DNA from: Allofournierella sp.
GTDB taxonomy: Bacteria > Bacillota > Clostridia > Oscillospirales > Ruminococcaceae
Length of the DNA stretch: 64,000 nt
Direction: 5' to 3'
Assembly (NCBI GenBank): GCA_020025635.1
Contig: JAHHRU010000004.1
Span: 62,001-126,000, forward strand
Shown: piece by piece, positions 42,584 to 52,182 of the stretch
Layout: each line of letters opens with the position of its first letter
How positions within the stretch are numbered: position 1 is the stretch's first letter
The notes under the pieces: generated by a model
Databases searched by the model: none
Seen by the model: the letters and a program-made list of their open reading frames with translations, nothing else
What the model was told of the DNA's origin: nothing
Program-made: the position numbers and the translations under genes

Positions 42584-42630
42584 ACGGCCCGCCCGGTTCC
42601 CTATCCGGGATGCCGGCCGGGCCGCCCATA
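42584..42630 (-). terminator. possible terminator or attenuator after hup
   Basis: On the minus strand a G/C-rich imperfect hairpin (CGGCCCGGC region with CCGGGCGGGCCG) is followed by TTTTGTTTT, between hup and rqcP. It would let hup be expressed above the downstream genes. Confidence 0.6.
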
Positions 42631-42651
42631 CACAAGTAAAAGGGGCCTTGC

Positions 42652-42927
42652 TTACTTTGCAACAGCGTCCTTCAGAGCCTTGCCGGCCTTGAAAGCGGGA
42701 GCAACAGAAGCGGGGATCTCGATGGTCTCCTTGGTGCGGGGGTTGCGGCCGGTGCGAGCCGGGCGCTCACGGGTCTCAAAGGTGCCAAAGCCAACCAGAG
42801 AAACCTTCTCACCGCCAGCCAGAGCCTCGGTGATAGCCTCGATGGTAGCGTTCACTGCCTTCTCTGCATCCTTCTTGGTGATTTCCGCAGACTGAGCCAC
42901 GGCATTGATCAGTTCAACTTTGGTCAT
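42652..42927 (-). CDS. hup: HU-family DNA-binding protein
   Basis: A 91-residue nucleoid protein beginning MTKVELINAVAQSAEITKKDAEKA, with KVSLVGFGTFETRERPARTG and the DNA-arm RNPRTKETIEIPASVAPAFKAGK. This is the standard HU/HBsu form. The ATG at 42927 has GGAGG upstream. It sits between mazG and rqcP, a common clostridial insertion into the yab cluster. Confidence 0.97.
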   Translation of the reverse strand: MTKVELINAVAQSAEITKKDAEKAVNATIEAITEALAGGEKVSLVGFGTFETRERPARTGRNPRTKETIEIPASVAPAFKAGKALKDAVAK

Positions 42928-43001
42928 AATTTTAAACCTCCAGAAAATTCAAGAAAATTTATCAGTACAAAAAGCATCACGCCTTTTGAAGACTGCTCAT
43001 A

Positions 43002-43781
43002 TCAGTGCTTTTCGCTGTTCCAGTAAGAAGCCAGGGCTTCTGTGTCCAGCTGTTCCAGGAGCTTGCCGTCCTGTGCGGCAAGGGCCTCACAGCTCTTTAC
43101 CCGTTCGGCAAACCGCTTTGTGGCCGTGCACAGGGCCTCTTCCGGCTCTGTATCCAGCGCCCGTGCCGCAGAAACGGCGGCAAACAGCATTTCGCCCACT
43201 GCATCGGCCCGGTTCTGCGGCTCGTTTCGCAGCTCCTTTACACAGGCCTCCAGCCTGTCCAGCGTTTGCTGGGTATTCTCCGGCCGGAACCCGTAGGCTG
43301 CCGCCCGCTTTTGTGTTTTGGCGGCCCGCATCAGCGCCGGAAGGCTTGCAGGGACACTGTCCAGCCGGTCAGCGGCCGTATCCCGGCCTTTTTCCCGGTT
43401 TTTCATGGCTTCCCAGTTTTCCAGCGCAGTTTCAGCCGTGGCGGCCGTTTTATCCCCAAACACATGAGGATGCCGGTAGATGAGCTTTTTGCAAATCTCA
43501 TCACAGACCGCATCAAAATCGAACCGGCCTGCTTCCTTTTCCATCTGGCTGTGGAAAACCACCTGAAGCAGCACGTCCCCCAGCTCTTCACGCAGAAGCT
43601 CCGGGTCGTTCAGGTCGATGGCTTCCACCACCTCATAGGTCTCTTCGATCATGTTCTGGCGGATGGAATGGTGTGTCTGCTTAAGATCCCAGGGGCAGCC
43701 CCCATCGGGATTTCGCAGTGCTGCCACGATCTTTACCAGATCCGCCATATCATACTGCTGTTTTTGTTCAAAATCAATCAT
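43002..43781 (-). CDS. mazG: nucleoside triphosphate pyrophosphohydrolase MazG
   Basis: A 259-residue MazG with two tandem MazG folds. The first has RNPDGGCPWDLKQTHHSIRQ, EETYEVVEAI and REELGDVLLQVVFHSQM. The second is weaker but keeps VGEMLFAAVSAARAL. It hydrolyses NTPs to NMPs and pyrophosphate (house-cleaning). The ATG at 43781 has AGAGG; the longer frame to 43901 has no support. This is the YabN C-terminal counterpart without the N-terminal methylase domain. The 43782-44025 gap shows nothing else. Confidence 0.92.
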   Translation of the reverse strand: MIDFEQKQQYDMADLVKIVAALRNPDGGCPWDLKQTHHSIRQNMIEETYEVVEAIDLNDPELLREELGDVLLQVVFHSQMEKEAGRFDFDAVCDEICKKLIYRHPHVFGDKTAATAETALENWEAMKNREKGRDTAADRLDSVPASLPALMRAAKTQKRAAAYGFRPENTQQTLDRLEACVKELRNEPQNRADAVGEMLFAAVSAARALDTEPEEALCTATKRFAERVKSCEALAAQDGKLLEQLDTEALASYWNSEKH

Positions 43782-44025
43782 GGTCTGCCTCTTTGCGACT
43801 TTTTCTATTTTACATGATGCCGCCCTGCATTGCAAGAGTTTCTTTGCTGTTTTCACCACTGTTTGGGGCGATTTCGCACAAATTGTGCAAAACCGCCCCA
43901 TTCCTTGGAAAAACGGCTATCGTACAATGTGCAGCCGGGTGTGTGTTTCGGGCTTTTGGGCATCGGCGGCTTTTTTTCGGCAAACGGTGATCACCGCTGC
44001 GCCTCCCTCGCCTTTTTGGCCCACC

Positions 44026-44442
44026 TTAAAGCTGTGCCCCACACCCGCTGCAAAACACGGCATCCTCTTCCACCTCGGCGCCGCACTGGGGGCAGGTCTT
44101 AGTCTGCGGTGCTTCGTAAACATAGGTTGCCTTCTGTGTGTTTTCACAGGTCACTGTGCTTTCACAGACACAGCTGCTTTCGCCCTTCAGATCCTCGATT
44201 TCCGCCTCGATGGCAGCGATGGCAGCGATATATTTTTTAACCAGAAGCGGGTTTTCCTCGCCGCTGCGGGCGAGATTGTACACCAGAATTCCCAGCTGGC
44301 GCTGGCTGCGGGCAAGCTTTGACTGCGCCGCCAGCAGATCGGCCTGCCGTTTGCCCTGTCTTGCCAGCCCTGATGCGGTCTTTTTGGCGCTGTCCACAAC
44401 CTTAGCGCCGCTTTCCATGAGTTTATCCAGATCGATATTCAT
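44026..44442 (-). CDS. coiled-coil zinc-ribbon protein of unknown function
   Basis: A 138-residue protein. The first half (MNIDLDKLMESGAKVVDSAKK through about residue 90) is a charged, Ala-rich helical region likely to form a coiled coil. The end has a zinc ribbon, CPQCGAEVEEDAVFCSGCG. Similar small proteins are widespread in Clostridia. No role can be given. The ATG at 44442 follows GAGGTG. Confidence 0.8.
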   Translation of the reverse strand: MNIDLDKLMESGAKVVDSAKKTASGLARQGKRQADLLAAQSKLARSQRQLGILVYNLARSGEENPLLVKKYIAAIAAIEAEIEDLKGESSCVCESTVTCENTQKATYVYEAPQTKTCPQCGAEVEEDAVFCSGCGAQL

Positions 44443-44544
44443 TATTCAGCACCTCTTTTGTGTTTGTAGGCAGGGCCTATGCGGGCGCTGCCGTATATGC
44501 CACGGCTCTTTGCGTCAGGAGCCGTGCTGCTTCACCCAAAAATC

Positions 44545-45471
44545 TCAGCCCAAAAATTCACGCAGCATGGAGTTTTCCGGCACCATTTCTTCCGGGATGC
44601 GGTCCACAAGGGCAAAATGACCGGCCAGCATGTTCAGCTTTTCGCACTGGGGATGATCATCCGGCAGGCTTCCCGCAAGCGGAGCCACAAAATCGGCCAG
44701 CAGGCAGATCTCATAGCTGAAAGAGGTATCCAGCAAAAGGTCCGCTTCCGACTTGAACACCTTGATGAACCGGTCCTCGCCGGCACATACGCTCTCCCAC
44801 ATGCCGATGGTCTTTTCCAGGCTGTGGCCGCGGAACCGGCAGTCCCGCATCATGCGGCGGGCAAGGCGGATATCCCGGGTGGGGATCACCCGCTGGCCCT
44901 TGTGGCTGTATTCCTCACGCAGGCCCGCATAGATGTTGTACACACTGTCCCGGGGAAGGCCCTCCACCATCTGGGGGTTCAGGGCATGGATGCCCTCGAT
45001 CACGCAGATACCGCCGGGCAGCGACAGATGCTCGGTTTCCTGTTTGCGCATCTCGGTGCAAAAATCGAAAATCGGCAGCTCGGTCTCACCGGTTTCCAGC
45101 AGTTCGGAAAGGCAGTGATGGATATCGTCCAAATCCAGGGCCGTGATGTTCTCATAGTCCTTGGTACCGTCCGGCAGGCGGGGGTACTCATCCAAATTCT
45201 TGTAGAAATTGTCCAGGCTCACCACCTGCGAGGGGCAGCCGCGGGCCCTGAGGGCAGCCGCGATCTTGTTGGCTGTGGTGGTTTTGCCGCTGGCCGAGGG
45301 GCCGGTCAGCATCACGATGCGGCAGCCGCTGGCCAAAATCTCGCTTGCCGCTGTGTGAATACGTCCTTCATATTCCAGCTCACAGTGGCGCACAAAGCTT
45401 TTTGCGCTTTCCGCCGCAGTGTTCACCAGATTGACCTCAACCAGTCGTTTGGGGATCCAGATAGCCGGCAT
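44545..45471 (-). CDS. uridine-kinase-like nucleoside kinase
   Basis: P-loop nucleoside kinase of about 309 residues. Walker A is LTGPSASGKTTTANK, with the VSLDNFYKN substrate/lid motif and CVIEGIHALNP. The extended length (uridine kinases are about 210) matches a clostridial "nucleoside kinase" family related to Udk/PRK. The start is uncertain: ATG 45471 has AGGTGA 5 nt upstream but overlaps hemZ by 35 nt, while GTG 45426, with GAGGT upstream, would begin after the hemZ stop. It could feed the salvage pathway, but its location after hemZ argues for no fixed partner. Confidence 0.85.
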   Translation of the reverse strand: MPAIWIPKRLVEVNLVNTAAESAKSFVRHCELEYEGRIHTAASEILASGCRIVMLTGPSASGKTTTANKIAAALRARGCPSQVVSLDNFYKNLDEYPRLPDGTKDYENITALDLDDIHHCLSELLETGETELPIFDFCTEMRKQETEHLSLPGGICVIEGIHALNPQMVEGLPRDSVYNIYAGLREEYSHKGQRVIPTRDIRLARRMMRDCRFRGHSLEKTIGMWESVCAGEDRFIKVFKSEADLLLDTSFSYEICLLADFVAPLAGSLPDDHPQCEKLNMLAGHFALVDRIPEEMVPENSMLREFLG

Positions 45472-46885
45472 AAAATTCACCTATCCCTTCTTTGCGCTTC
45501 AAAATGGTTTCGAAGCCGCTGATGTATTCATTTGGATACTTATAATTGAAGATCCGTTCAATTCGGGTGCCGCCGGGCTGGCAGAGCTTTGTGGACCCGC
45601 CTGCGCCTGCAGACAGAATGGAATGGACCTCTTCCATGATGTAAATATTGTAAAGGCCTTCATAGCCCGGTTTGCACCAGCCGGTGTTTTCCAGGTTCTG
45701 AAGGGTATTTTTCTGCCGATAAAGATAATACGGCTGATAACCGGCCTTTGCCAGAGCCTGGCATTTATCCAGCATGGCGGCCACATCCCCATAATCATCC
45801 TGCGCGTTCTGGATCACCAGATTGGATGCGCGCTTTAATGTAAGGGTATGCACCGTGATGTTTTCCGGTGAAAGGGCAATGGCGGTTTCAAGGCTCTTTT
45901 CAAAGCCTTCCACCGTATCGCCGGGCAGGCCTGCGATCAGGTCCATATTGATGTTGGTGTGCCCCGCCTGCCGGGCCGTTTGGAAGCAGTCCAGGATGTC
46001 CTGGGCGGTGTGGCGGCGGCCGATGCGGCGCAGCACCTCATTGTCAAAGGTCTGGGGATTGATGGAAATGCGGGTAGCACCGTATTCCTTGAGCACCTCC
46101 AGCTTTTCCCGGTCGGTGCAGTCGGGCCGGCCGGCCTCCACCGTGTATTCTTCCAGCTTGGAAAGATCAAAGCAGCGGCGCACCGTATCCATCAGCTGGC
46201 GCAGCTGCTGGGCCGAAAGGGCCGTAGGGGTGCCGCCGCCGATGTAGATCGTTTTGATATTAAGGCCGCATTTTTCCGCTTCATGCCGAATGGCTTCCAC
46301 CTCTTTGCAGAGTACATCCACATAGGGCTGCATCAGCTTTGTTTCCCGCTGGGTGGAAAGCGAAACGAAGCTGCAGTAGCTGCACCGGGAAGGGCAGAAC
46401 GGGATGCCGATGTAAAGGCTGTAATCCATTTTGCCGGCCCGTTCCAAAATCGGCCGCTGCAGGTCCGCAATTTGGCGGGCAAGCTCGAATTTCTGCTGGG
46501 AGCACTCAAAATGCCCCCGGAACAGCTGTTCGATCTCCTGTTCGGTTTTGCCTGCGGCCCGTTTATCGTGGATGATGCGGACCGGGCGCACGCCGGTCAT
46601 CATGCCCCAGGGCTGCGTTTTTCCGGTCACCCTGCTCAAAAGGCTGTACAAAAGGGCGGTTACGGCAAACTCCCGGTCCTCTTCTCGTTCGGGTGCAGGA
46701 TGGATCTCTGCCGTGCACACGCCGTTCAGCCGGACCCCCACCGCAAGGCGGGCGGCTGTGCCCCGGACCAGCACCATATCCTCCCCATGCACCGGGGTCT
46801 TGGTGATATGGGCACCGGCAAAGAACATCCGGGAAATGTTTTCCGGTTCATAAACCGATTTCAAACCTTTGATATAAACCTGCAT
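45437..46885 (-). CDS. hemZ: oxygen-independent coproporphyrinogen III dehydrogenase-like HemZ
   Basis: A 482-residue radical SAM protein of the HemN superfamily. YIGIPFCPSRCSYCSFVS near residue 170 holds the CxxxCxxC cluster, followed by KTIYIGGGTPTALSAQQL and RISINPQTF. The N-terminal 150 residues match the extra HemZ domain found in Firmicutes. The family converts coproporphyrinogen III to protoporphyrinogen anaerobically, but some members are heme chaperones; no other heme gene is nearby. The ATG at 46885 has AAGGAG. Confidence 0.88.
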   Translation of the reverse strand: MQVYIKGLKSVYEPENISRMFFAGAHITKTPVHGEDMVLVRGTAARLAVGVRLNGVCTAEIHPAPEREEDREFAVTALLYSLLSRVTGKTQPWGMMTGVRPVRIIHDKRAAGKTEQEIEQLFRGHFECSQQKFELARQIADLQRPILERAGKMDYSLYIGIPFCPSRCSYCSFVSLSTQRETKLMQPYVDVLCKEVEAIRHEAEKCGLNIKTIYIGGGTPTALSAQQLRQLMDTVRRCFDLSKLEEYTVEAGRPDCTDREKLEVLKEYGATRISINPQTFDNEVLRRIGRRHTAQDILDCFQTARQAGHTNINMDLIAGLPGDTVEGFEKSLETAIALSPENITVHTLTLKRASNLVIQNAQDDYGDVAAMLDKCQALAKAGYQPYYLYRQKNTLQNLENTGWCKPGYEGLYNIYIMEEVHSILSAGAGGSTKLCQPGGTRIERIFNYKYPNEYISGFETILKRKEGIGEFYAGYLDPQTTG

Positions 46886-46894
46886 GGGTTCTCC

Positions 46895-47491
46895 TTAAAA
46901 CATAAAATAGGGATTGGACGAAAGCTCGTTTCCCAAAGTGGTGAAGGGGCCGTGACCCGGCAGCAGCTGGGTTTCGGGATCCAGGCCGAGGCCCTTGATT
47001 TTTTCAATGCTCTGCTTTTGCTTTGCAGGATCGCCGCCTTCCAGATCCGTGCGGCCTACGCTTCTTTCAAAAATCGTATCCCCGCAGAACACAAGATCTT
47101 CGCAGCCCAGCAGCCAGCTGCCCTCACTGTGGCCGGGGGTGTGCCAGCACCGGATGGTGATATCGTCCAGAGTGATGGGAGTTTCTTCGGAATACGGCAG
47201 GGTGATCAGATCCTTTGGCAGCGGATAAAGCGGCGTTTCCTGCTGATCGGCCGGGTCCAGAAAGACCATGCAGCCCCATTTTGCCGCAAGGGCCGGCACC
47301 CCTTCCACATGGTCAAAGTGGCCGTGTGTGAGCAAAATCATGCAGAGCTCTGCGCCGTTTTCTTCCAAAAGATCATTGATGCGTTTTGCTTCAAGCCCCG
47401 GATCAACGACCATTGCACGGCCTTTATCACTGATGATGAGGAAGCAGTTCACCTTATAGGGAGCTGTTCCCTTTAAATGCAGAATCCTCAT
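46895..47491 (-). CDS. metallo-beta-lactamase fold hydrolase (glyoxalase II-like)
   Basis: A 198-residue MBL-fold enzyme with metal motif LTHGHFDHVEGVP, WHTPGHSEGSWLLGCEDLVFCGDTIF and a late LLPGHGPFTTLG, the pattern of the Firmicutes GloB-like/YqgX group. It may hydrolyse thioesters such as bacillithiol-linked or lactoylglutathione-like substrates; the substrate is not certain. The ATG at 47491 overlaps the dtd stop by 4 nt (ATGA) and lies 10 nt after GGAGG; the ATG at 47500 is too close to that site. Confidence 0.88.
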   Translation of the reverse strand: MRILHLKGTAPYKVNCFLIISDKGRAMVVDPGLEAKRINDLLEENGAELCMILLTHGHFDHVEGVPALAAKWGCMVFLDPADQQETPLYPLPKDLITLPYSEETPITLDDITIRCWHTPGHSEGSWLLGCEDLVFCGDTIFERSVGRTDLEGGDPAKQKQSIEKIKGLGLDPETQLLPGHGPFTTLGNELSSNPYFMF

Positions 47492-47943
47492 TTTTTCCAT
47501 TCCTCCGTATCCAGAATGATGGTCACCGGCCCGTCGTTGATCATATCGATCTGCATATCCGCACCGAATTCGCCGTGCTGGATATCTGCCAGCTGATAAT
47601 TCGCCAGCTCTTTCAGGAACAATTCGTACAGCTCATTGGCAGGCACCGGAGCGGCGGCAGCCACAAAGCTGGGCCGTTTGCCCTTGCGGGTATTGGCATA
47701 CAGGGTGAAGTTGCTTACCACCAGGGCCGAATAGCCCAGTTCCACTGCACTCCTGTTCATTTTTCCCTCTTCATCCTCGAAAATGCGCAGGTTTGCGCAC
47801 TTCTCGGCCATCTTGGGCACAAGGTCCGGGGTGTCACCCTCCCGAATGCCCACCAGCAGCATGATGCCGGGGCCGATTTTTCGCTCGGGCCCGCCGTTTA
47901 CTGTGACCGATGCGCGGGAAACACGCTGCAAAACCACTCGCAT
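47488..47943 (-). CDS. dtd: D-aminoacyl-tRNA deacylase
   Basis: Removes D-amino acids and glycine mischarged on tRNAs. The 151-residue protein starts MRVVLQRVSRASVTVNGG and has the active-site motifs SNFTLYAN (SQxTL-like) and NDGPVTI (the cross-subunit Gly-cisPro region). Length is normal. The ATG at 47943 has AAAGGAG. It follows rel, the common rel-dtd pairing. Confidence 0.95.
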   Translation of the reverse strand: MRVVLQRVSRASVTVNGGPERKIGPGIMLLVGIREGDTPDLVPKMAEKCANLRIFEDEEGKMNRSAVELGYSALVVSNFTLYANTRKGKRPSFVAAAAPVPANELYELFLKELANYQLADIQHGEFGADMQIDMINDGPVTIILDTEEWKK

Positions 47944-47963
47944 GAAAAATTTCTCCTTTTTGG

Positions 47964-50132
47964 TTAAATACGGGTAACGCTGATCATATCCCGAATGCGC
48001 CGCAGCCGGGCCACCACGTTGCTCAGATGCTCAATGGAAGCAATGCCAAGCGTTGCCTCCATGCAGGCGCGGCCGTTTTCCACCGAGCGGGCGGTAAGGG
48101 CGTAAATGGGAATGCGCAGTTCACCCAGCGCAACGGCCACATCGCCCAAAAGGCCGTCCCGGTCCATTGCGACGATCTCCAATGTGGCCTTATAGCTTTC
48201 CTGCTGGCTGGTTTCCCAGTGTGCAGGCACCCAGCGGTCTTTGTTTTCGGGGTTGGCCATGCTGGCCTGTGCGTTTGCACAGTCTTTTTTGTGGATGGAA
48301 ACACCAAAGCCCCGGGTGATGAAGCCCACGATCTCGTCTCCGGGAAGGGGGCTGCAGCATTTGGCAAACTTGATGGGGCAGTTGTCGATGCCCTCCACAA
48401 TGACGCCGTCGCTGCCTTTCTGGCGATGCAGCGGAATGTCGGCAAGCACGGTGGGCTGCTTGGGCTGAGCTGCTTTGAGCTTTGTATACTCATCCTTGAT
48501 GCGGCCCATGACCCGGCTCACCAACAGGCCGCCGTAGCCCAGGGCCGCGTACATTTCCTCGGCCGAATTCAGCCGCTGGCGGCGGGCCACCTCGGCCATG
48601 AAGGAATCCCACTGATCGTCCGGGATATTGATGAGGTTGCGGCGCATTTCCCGTTCCAGTGCCTCGCGGCCCTGCTGGATGTTCTCTTCCTTGCGCTCTT
48701 TTTTGAACCAGTTGCGGATCTTGTTGCGGGCTTCGCTGGTGGCCACGATCTTGAGCCAGTCCCGACTGGGGCCCTTGTCTGCAGGGCCGGTGATGATCTC
48801 GATGATCTCGCCGGTGACCACCTTATGGTCGATGGGCACGATGCGGCTGTTCACCTTTGCACCGATCATCCGGTTGCCCACCGCCGAATGGATGGCATAG
48901 GCAAAGTCGATGGCCGTGGCGCCGGCCGGCAGGTTGATCACATCGCCCTTAGGGGTGAATGCGAACACCTCTTCGGGCAGAAGATCGCCCTTGATGTCCT
49001 GCAGAAGGCTGCCGGCATCGTCGCTTTCCCGCTGGCTTTCCAGCAGCTGGCGCACCCAGGCAAGCCGCTCGTCCAGCCGGTCAGAACCCTGCACGCCCGC
49101 TTTGTATTTCCAGTGGGCGGCAACGCCGTATTCGGCCATCTGGTCCATTTCCCGGGTGCGAATCTGCACCTCGAACGGGATGCCTTCATGACCGATCACA
49201 GTGGTATGCAGCGACTGGTAGCCGTTGGGCTTTGAGGTGGAAATATAATCCTTGAACCGGTTTGGCAGCGGATGGTACATATCGTGGATCACGCCCAGGG
49301 CATTGTAGCATTCGGCCACACTGTCCAGGATGATGCGCACTGCGTACACATCATAGATCTCCTCAAAGTCCCGGTTCTGAATGAACATCTTGCGGTAGAT
49401 GCCGTAAACGCTTTTGACCCGGCTTTTCATGATCGCTTCGGGCATCCCGTTTTCAGCAAGGCGCTGGCGGATGACCTCTGCCACCTGCTTTAAAAAGGTC
49501 TGGCCCTCATGCTCGGCAAGCAATTCCCGGATCTCATGGTATCCAACAGGGTCCAGATAGCGCAGGCTGCGGTCTTCCAGCTCTTCCTTGATATTGCTGA
49601 TGCCCAGCCGGTGCGCAATGGGGGCATACACCTCCATGGTTTCCAGTGCTTTGTCTCTCCGCTTCTGCTCCGGCCAGGCATCGCCGGTGCGCATATTGTG
49701 CAGCCGGTCGCAGAGCTTGATGATCATGACCCGCACATCCTGGCTCATGGCCAGCAGCATTTTGCGCAGGTTTTCGGCCTGCTGCTCCTCCACGCTGGAA
49801 AACTGGATCTTGGTAAGCTTGGTGACACCATCCACCAAAAGCGCCACATCCGGGCCGAACTCGCTGCGGATCTGGTCCAGCTGGATGGAGGTGTCTTCCA
49901 CCACATCATGCAGCAAAGCGCCGGCCAGGCTCTCGGTATCCATGCCCAGCTCCACCAGCAGCAGTGCCACATGGATGGGGTGGCAGATATAGGGTTCTCC
50001 CGAACGGCGGAACTGGCCCTCATGCGCCTTTTCCGCCAGCTGATATGCCCGGTTCAGCATATCCACATCATAGGGTCTTCCGCTTTCCAGCGCCGCCTTT
50101 TTCAGGTCCTCATAGGTGACATATCCTGTCAT
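47964..50132 (-). CDS. rel: bifunctional (p)ppGpp synthetase/hydrolase Rel
   Basis: A 722-residue long RSH enzyme controlling the stringent response. The N-terminal HD hydrolase domain shows HPIHVALLLVELGMDTES and ALLHDVVEDT. The synthetase domain (KSVYGIYRKM, PNGYQSLHTTVIG, EVQIRTREMDQMAEYG) is followed by TGS (VFTPKGDVINLPAGATAIDF) and a C-terminal ACT domain. HD residues are present, so both activities are likely. The ATG at 50132 has GAGG. It is 7 nt after recJ, as in the common recJ-rel order. Confidence 0.95.
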   Translation of the reverse strand: MTGYVTYEDLKKAALESGRPYDVDMLNRAYQLAEKAHEGQFRRSGEPYICHPIHVALLLVELGMDTESLAGALLHDVVEDTSIQLDQIRSEFGPDVALLVDGVTKLTKIQFSSVEEQQAENLRKMLLAMSQDVRVMIIKLCDRLHNMRTGDAWPEQKRRDKALETMEVYAPIAHRLGISNIKEELEDRSLRYLDPVGYHEIRELLAEHEGQTFLKQVAEVIRQRLAENGMPEAIMKSRVKSVYGIYRKMFIQNRDFEEIYDVYAVRIILDSVAECYNALGVIHDMYHPLPNRFKDYISTSKPNGYQSLHTTVIGHEGIPFEVQIRTREMDQMAEYGVAAHWKYKAGVQGSDRLDERLAWVRQLLESQRESDDAGSLLQDIKGDLLPEEVFAFTPKGDVINLPAGATAIDFAYAIHSAVGNRMIGAKVNSRIVPIDHKVVTGEIIEIITGPADKGPSRDWLKIVATSEARNKIRNWFKKERKEENIQQGREALEREMRRNLINIPDDQWDSFMAEVARRQRLNSAEEMYAALGYGGLLVSRVMGRIKDEYTKLKAAQPKQPTVLADIPLHRQKGSDGVIVEGIDNCPIKFAKCCSPLPGDEIVGFITRGFGVSIHKKDCANAQASMANPENKDRWVPAHWETSQQESYKATLEIVAMDRDGLLGDVAVALGELRIPIYALTARSVENGRACMEATLGIASIEHLSNVVARLRRIRDMISVTRI

Positions 50133-50139
50133 GATATCC

Positions 50140-52173
50140 TCATTCCTTCAATGCTTTCAGCACCGGGGCCGATTCCAGATCTTTCTTGCCCTCGACCGCC
50201 ACCGGTACGAATGTTTTGGCCCCGCCGATCTCTTTTACTTCCACAAGGCCAAGCTGCAGCAGGGCCTCAAGCCCTGCCATGGTTTTTCCGGTTGTTTGGG
50301 ACCCCATGCGTGCAAACAAAGGCAGGAGATCCTCGGCAGACACACCGCCGCCCCGGATAAGACGATAAACAGCAGCCACATGCGCACGATCCGGCAGCAG
50401 CTGCCCTTTTTCACTTTTTTCCAGATTTGCTCCCTGCCGGAACGCGGTGTACACCGCAGCCTGGCGGGGTGCACAGTTTTCAAGGCCGGCCGGGCGCAGT
50501 TCCCGAATTCGGCCCGACACCTGCGGGCCGCTGCGGCCTTCAAAAACCGAAAGGCTCAGGGCCGCATCCACATGGCTGCCCACAGGATAGGCCAGCTTTT
50601 CCGGCGCCTGACCAAACAGGGCCGCATAAAGAACACCGTTTCCCTGCCGCAGACGCAGCCGGGTATGACGGCCCTCGCTTACGGGATAAACGGCTTCCAC
50701 CACAGCATCCCGCACCAGGAAAAGGGGTGCGGGATTTCCCGCGCCGCAGGGAGCCAGATAATCCAGCCCCTGCACCTCTTCCACGCTGATCTGATCCAGC
50801 CGCACCTCCACATCCATCTCCACACTGGGGATGGCGGGCACCGGGCACTCCCGGGCGGCATATTCATTCAGGGCCCTGCGCAGAGCAGGGATATTTTCCT
50901 CTGTTACCGAAAGGCCCGCAGCCATGGCATGGCCGCCATAGCGGATCAGCAGCGGGGCGCAGGCGGCAATGGCCTTGTGCAGGTTGAAGCCTTTCACACT
51001 GCGGCCGGAGCCCTTGCCCTCACCGTTTTGCACACTGATCACAATGACCGGCTTGTGATATTCCTCCAAAAGGCGGCTGGCCACGATCCCGATGACCCCG
51101 GGGTGAAAATCCTTTCCCCAAACCACCATGACCCGGTCGTTTTTCAAAGCAGGGTCCTTTGCCAGCAGTGCCTCGGCCTCAGCCATGATCTGCTGCTCCG
51201 CTTCCTGCCGGGCAGCATTGATATCACTCAGCTGATGGGCAAGCTCTTCGCCCAGCTCAAGATCCTCGCACAAAAGCAGCCGCAGCGCCGTGGAGGCAGA
51301 GCCCATGCGCCCTGCCGCATTCAGCCGGGGGGCCAGCGCAAAGCTGATGTTGTCGGCCGTGATGGGCTTTTCGCCAAAACCACACACATCGATGAGGGCG
51401 GCAAGGCCCGGCCGGTCACAGTTTTGTAGAAGTGAAAGGCCATGTTTCACGATGGTGCGGTTTTCGCCCACCAGCGGCATCACATCGGCCACCGTGCCCA
51501 TTGCCGCCAGATCGCCGCAGAATTCCAGAATGTCCTCCGGGGCGCAGCCGTCCAGTGCGGCGCAGAGCTTGAACGCCACCCCCGCACCGGAAAGCGCTTT
51601 AAAGGGGCTTTCATCATCCGGCCGGTTGGGGTCCACCACCGCCACCGCATCGGGAAGCTCCTCCCCCGGCAGGTGGTGATCCGTCACCACAAGCTCCATT
51701 CCCAGCTCCCGGCAGAGGCTTGCCTCCTTTACAGCGGTAACGCCGTTGTCCACCGTGATCAGAAGCTTGAAGCCCTTGGCTGCCAGGTCCCGCACAATGG
51801 GTTCCGACAGACCGTATCCGTCATCTGCCCGGCTGGGCAGCTTGCAGCGCACGTTGGCCCCCATTCCCCGCAGATGGGAATAGAGCAGCGCCGTTGCGGT
51901 AATGCCGTCCACATCGTAATCGCCAAAGATCACGATGGGCTCTTCCCTGGCCACCGCCAGCAGGATGCGTTCTGCCGCTTTGTCCATATCCCGCAGCAGG
52001 AACGGGTCCGCAATGGGGGCATCCTGCACAAGAAGCTGCATGGCTTCGGCTGGATCCTTTACCCCTCTGGCCACCAGGATGCGGGCCAGCAGGAGCGGCG
52101 CACCGATTTCACCCGCCAGGCGGGCCGCAGCACGTTCGTCCGGCTGCTTTACTTGCCATGCACAATACTTCAT
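50140..52173 (-). CDS. recJ: single-stranded-DNA exonuclease RecJ
   Basis: DHH-family 5'-3' exonuclease of 677 residues used in recombination and mismatch repair. The motifs are FGDYDVDGITATALL near residue 85, LVVTDHHLPGEELPDAVAVVDP, GAGVAFKL and RYGGHAMAAG (DHHA1). The extra C-terminal Firmicutes domain makes it longer than the Escherichia coli form. The ATG at 52173 has AAGGAGT upstream at a longish spacing. Confidence 0.94.
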   Translation of the reverse strand: MKYCAWQVKQPDERAAARLAGEIGAPLLLARILVARGVKDPAEAMQLLVQDAPIADPFLLRDMDKAAERILLAVAREEPIVIFGDYDVDGITATALLYSHLRGMGANVRCKLPSRADDGYGLSEPIVRDLAAKGFKLLITVDNGVTAVKEASLCRELGMELVVTDHHLPGEELPDAVAVVDPNRPDDESPFKALSGAGVAFKLCAALDGCAPEDILEFCGDLAAMGTVADVMPLVGENRTIVKHGLSLLQNCDRPGLAALIDVCGFGEKPITADNISFALAPRLNAAGRMGSASTALRLLLCEDLELGEELAHQLSDINAARQEAEQQIMAEAEALLAKDPALKNDRVMVVWGKDFHPGVIGIVASRLLEEYHKPVIVISVQNGEGKGSGRSVKGFNLHKAIAACAPLLIRYGGHAMAAGLSVTEENIPALRRALNEYAARECPVPAIPSVEMDVEVRLDQISVEEVQGLDYLAPCGAGNPAPLFLVRDAVVEAVYPVSEGRHTRLRLRQGNGVLYAALFGQAPEKLAYPVGSHVDAALSLSVFEGRSGPQVSGRIRELRPAGLENCAPRQAAVYTAFRQGANLEKSEKGQLLPDRAHVAAVYRLIRGGGVSAEDLLPLFARMGSQTTGKTMAGLEALLQLGLVEVKEIGGAKTFVPVAVEGKKDLESAPVLKALKE

Positions 52174-52182
52174 ACGCAGGGG

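Noticed and set aside
43917..44147. 76-codon minus-strand frame between mazG and the zinc-ribbon gene
   Set aside because: It overlaps the end of the zinc-ribbon gene, has no ribosome site and shows only a basic, low-complexity product.
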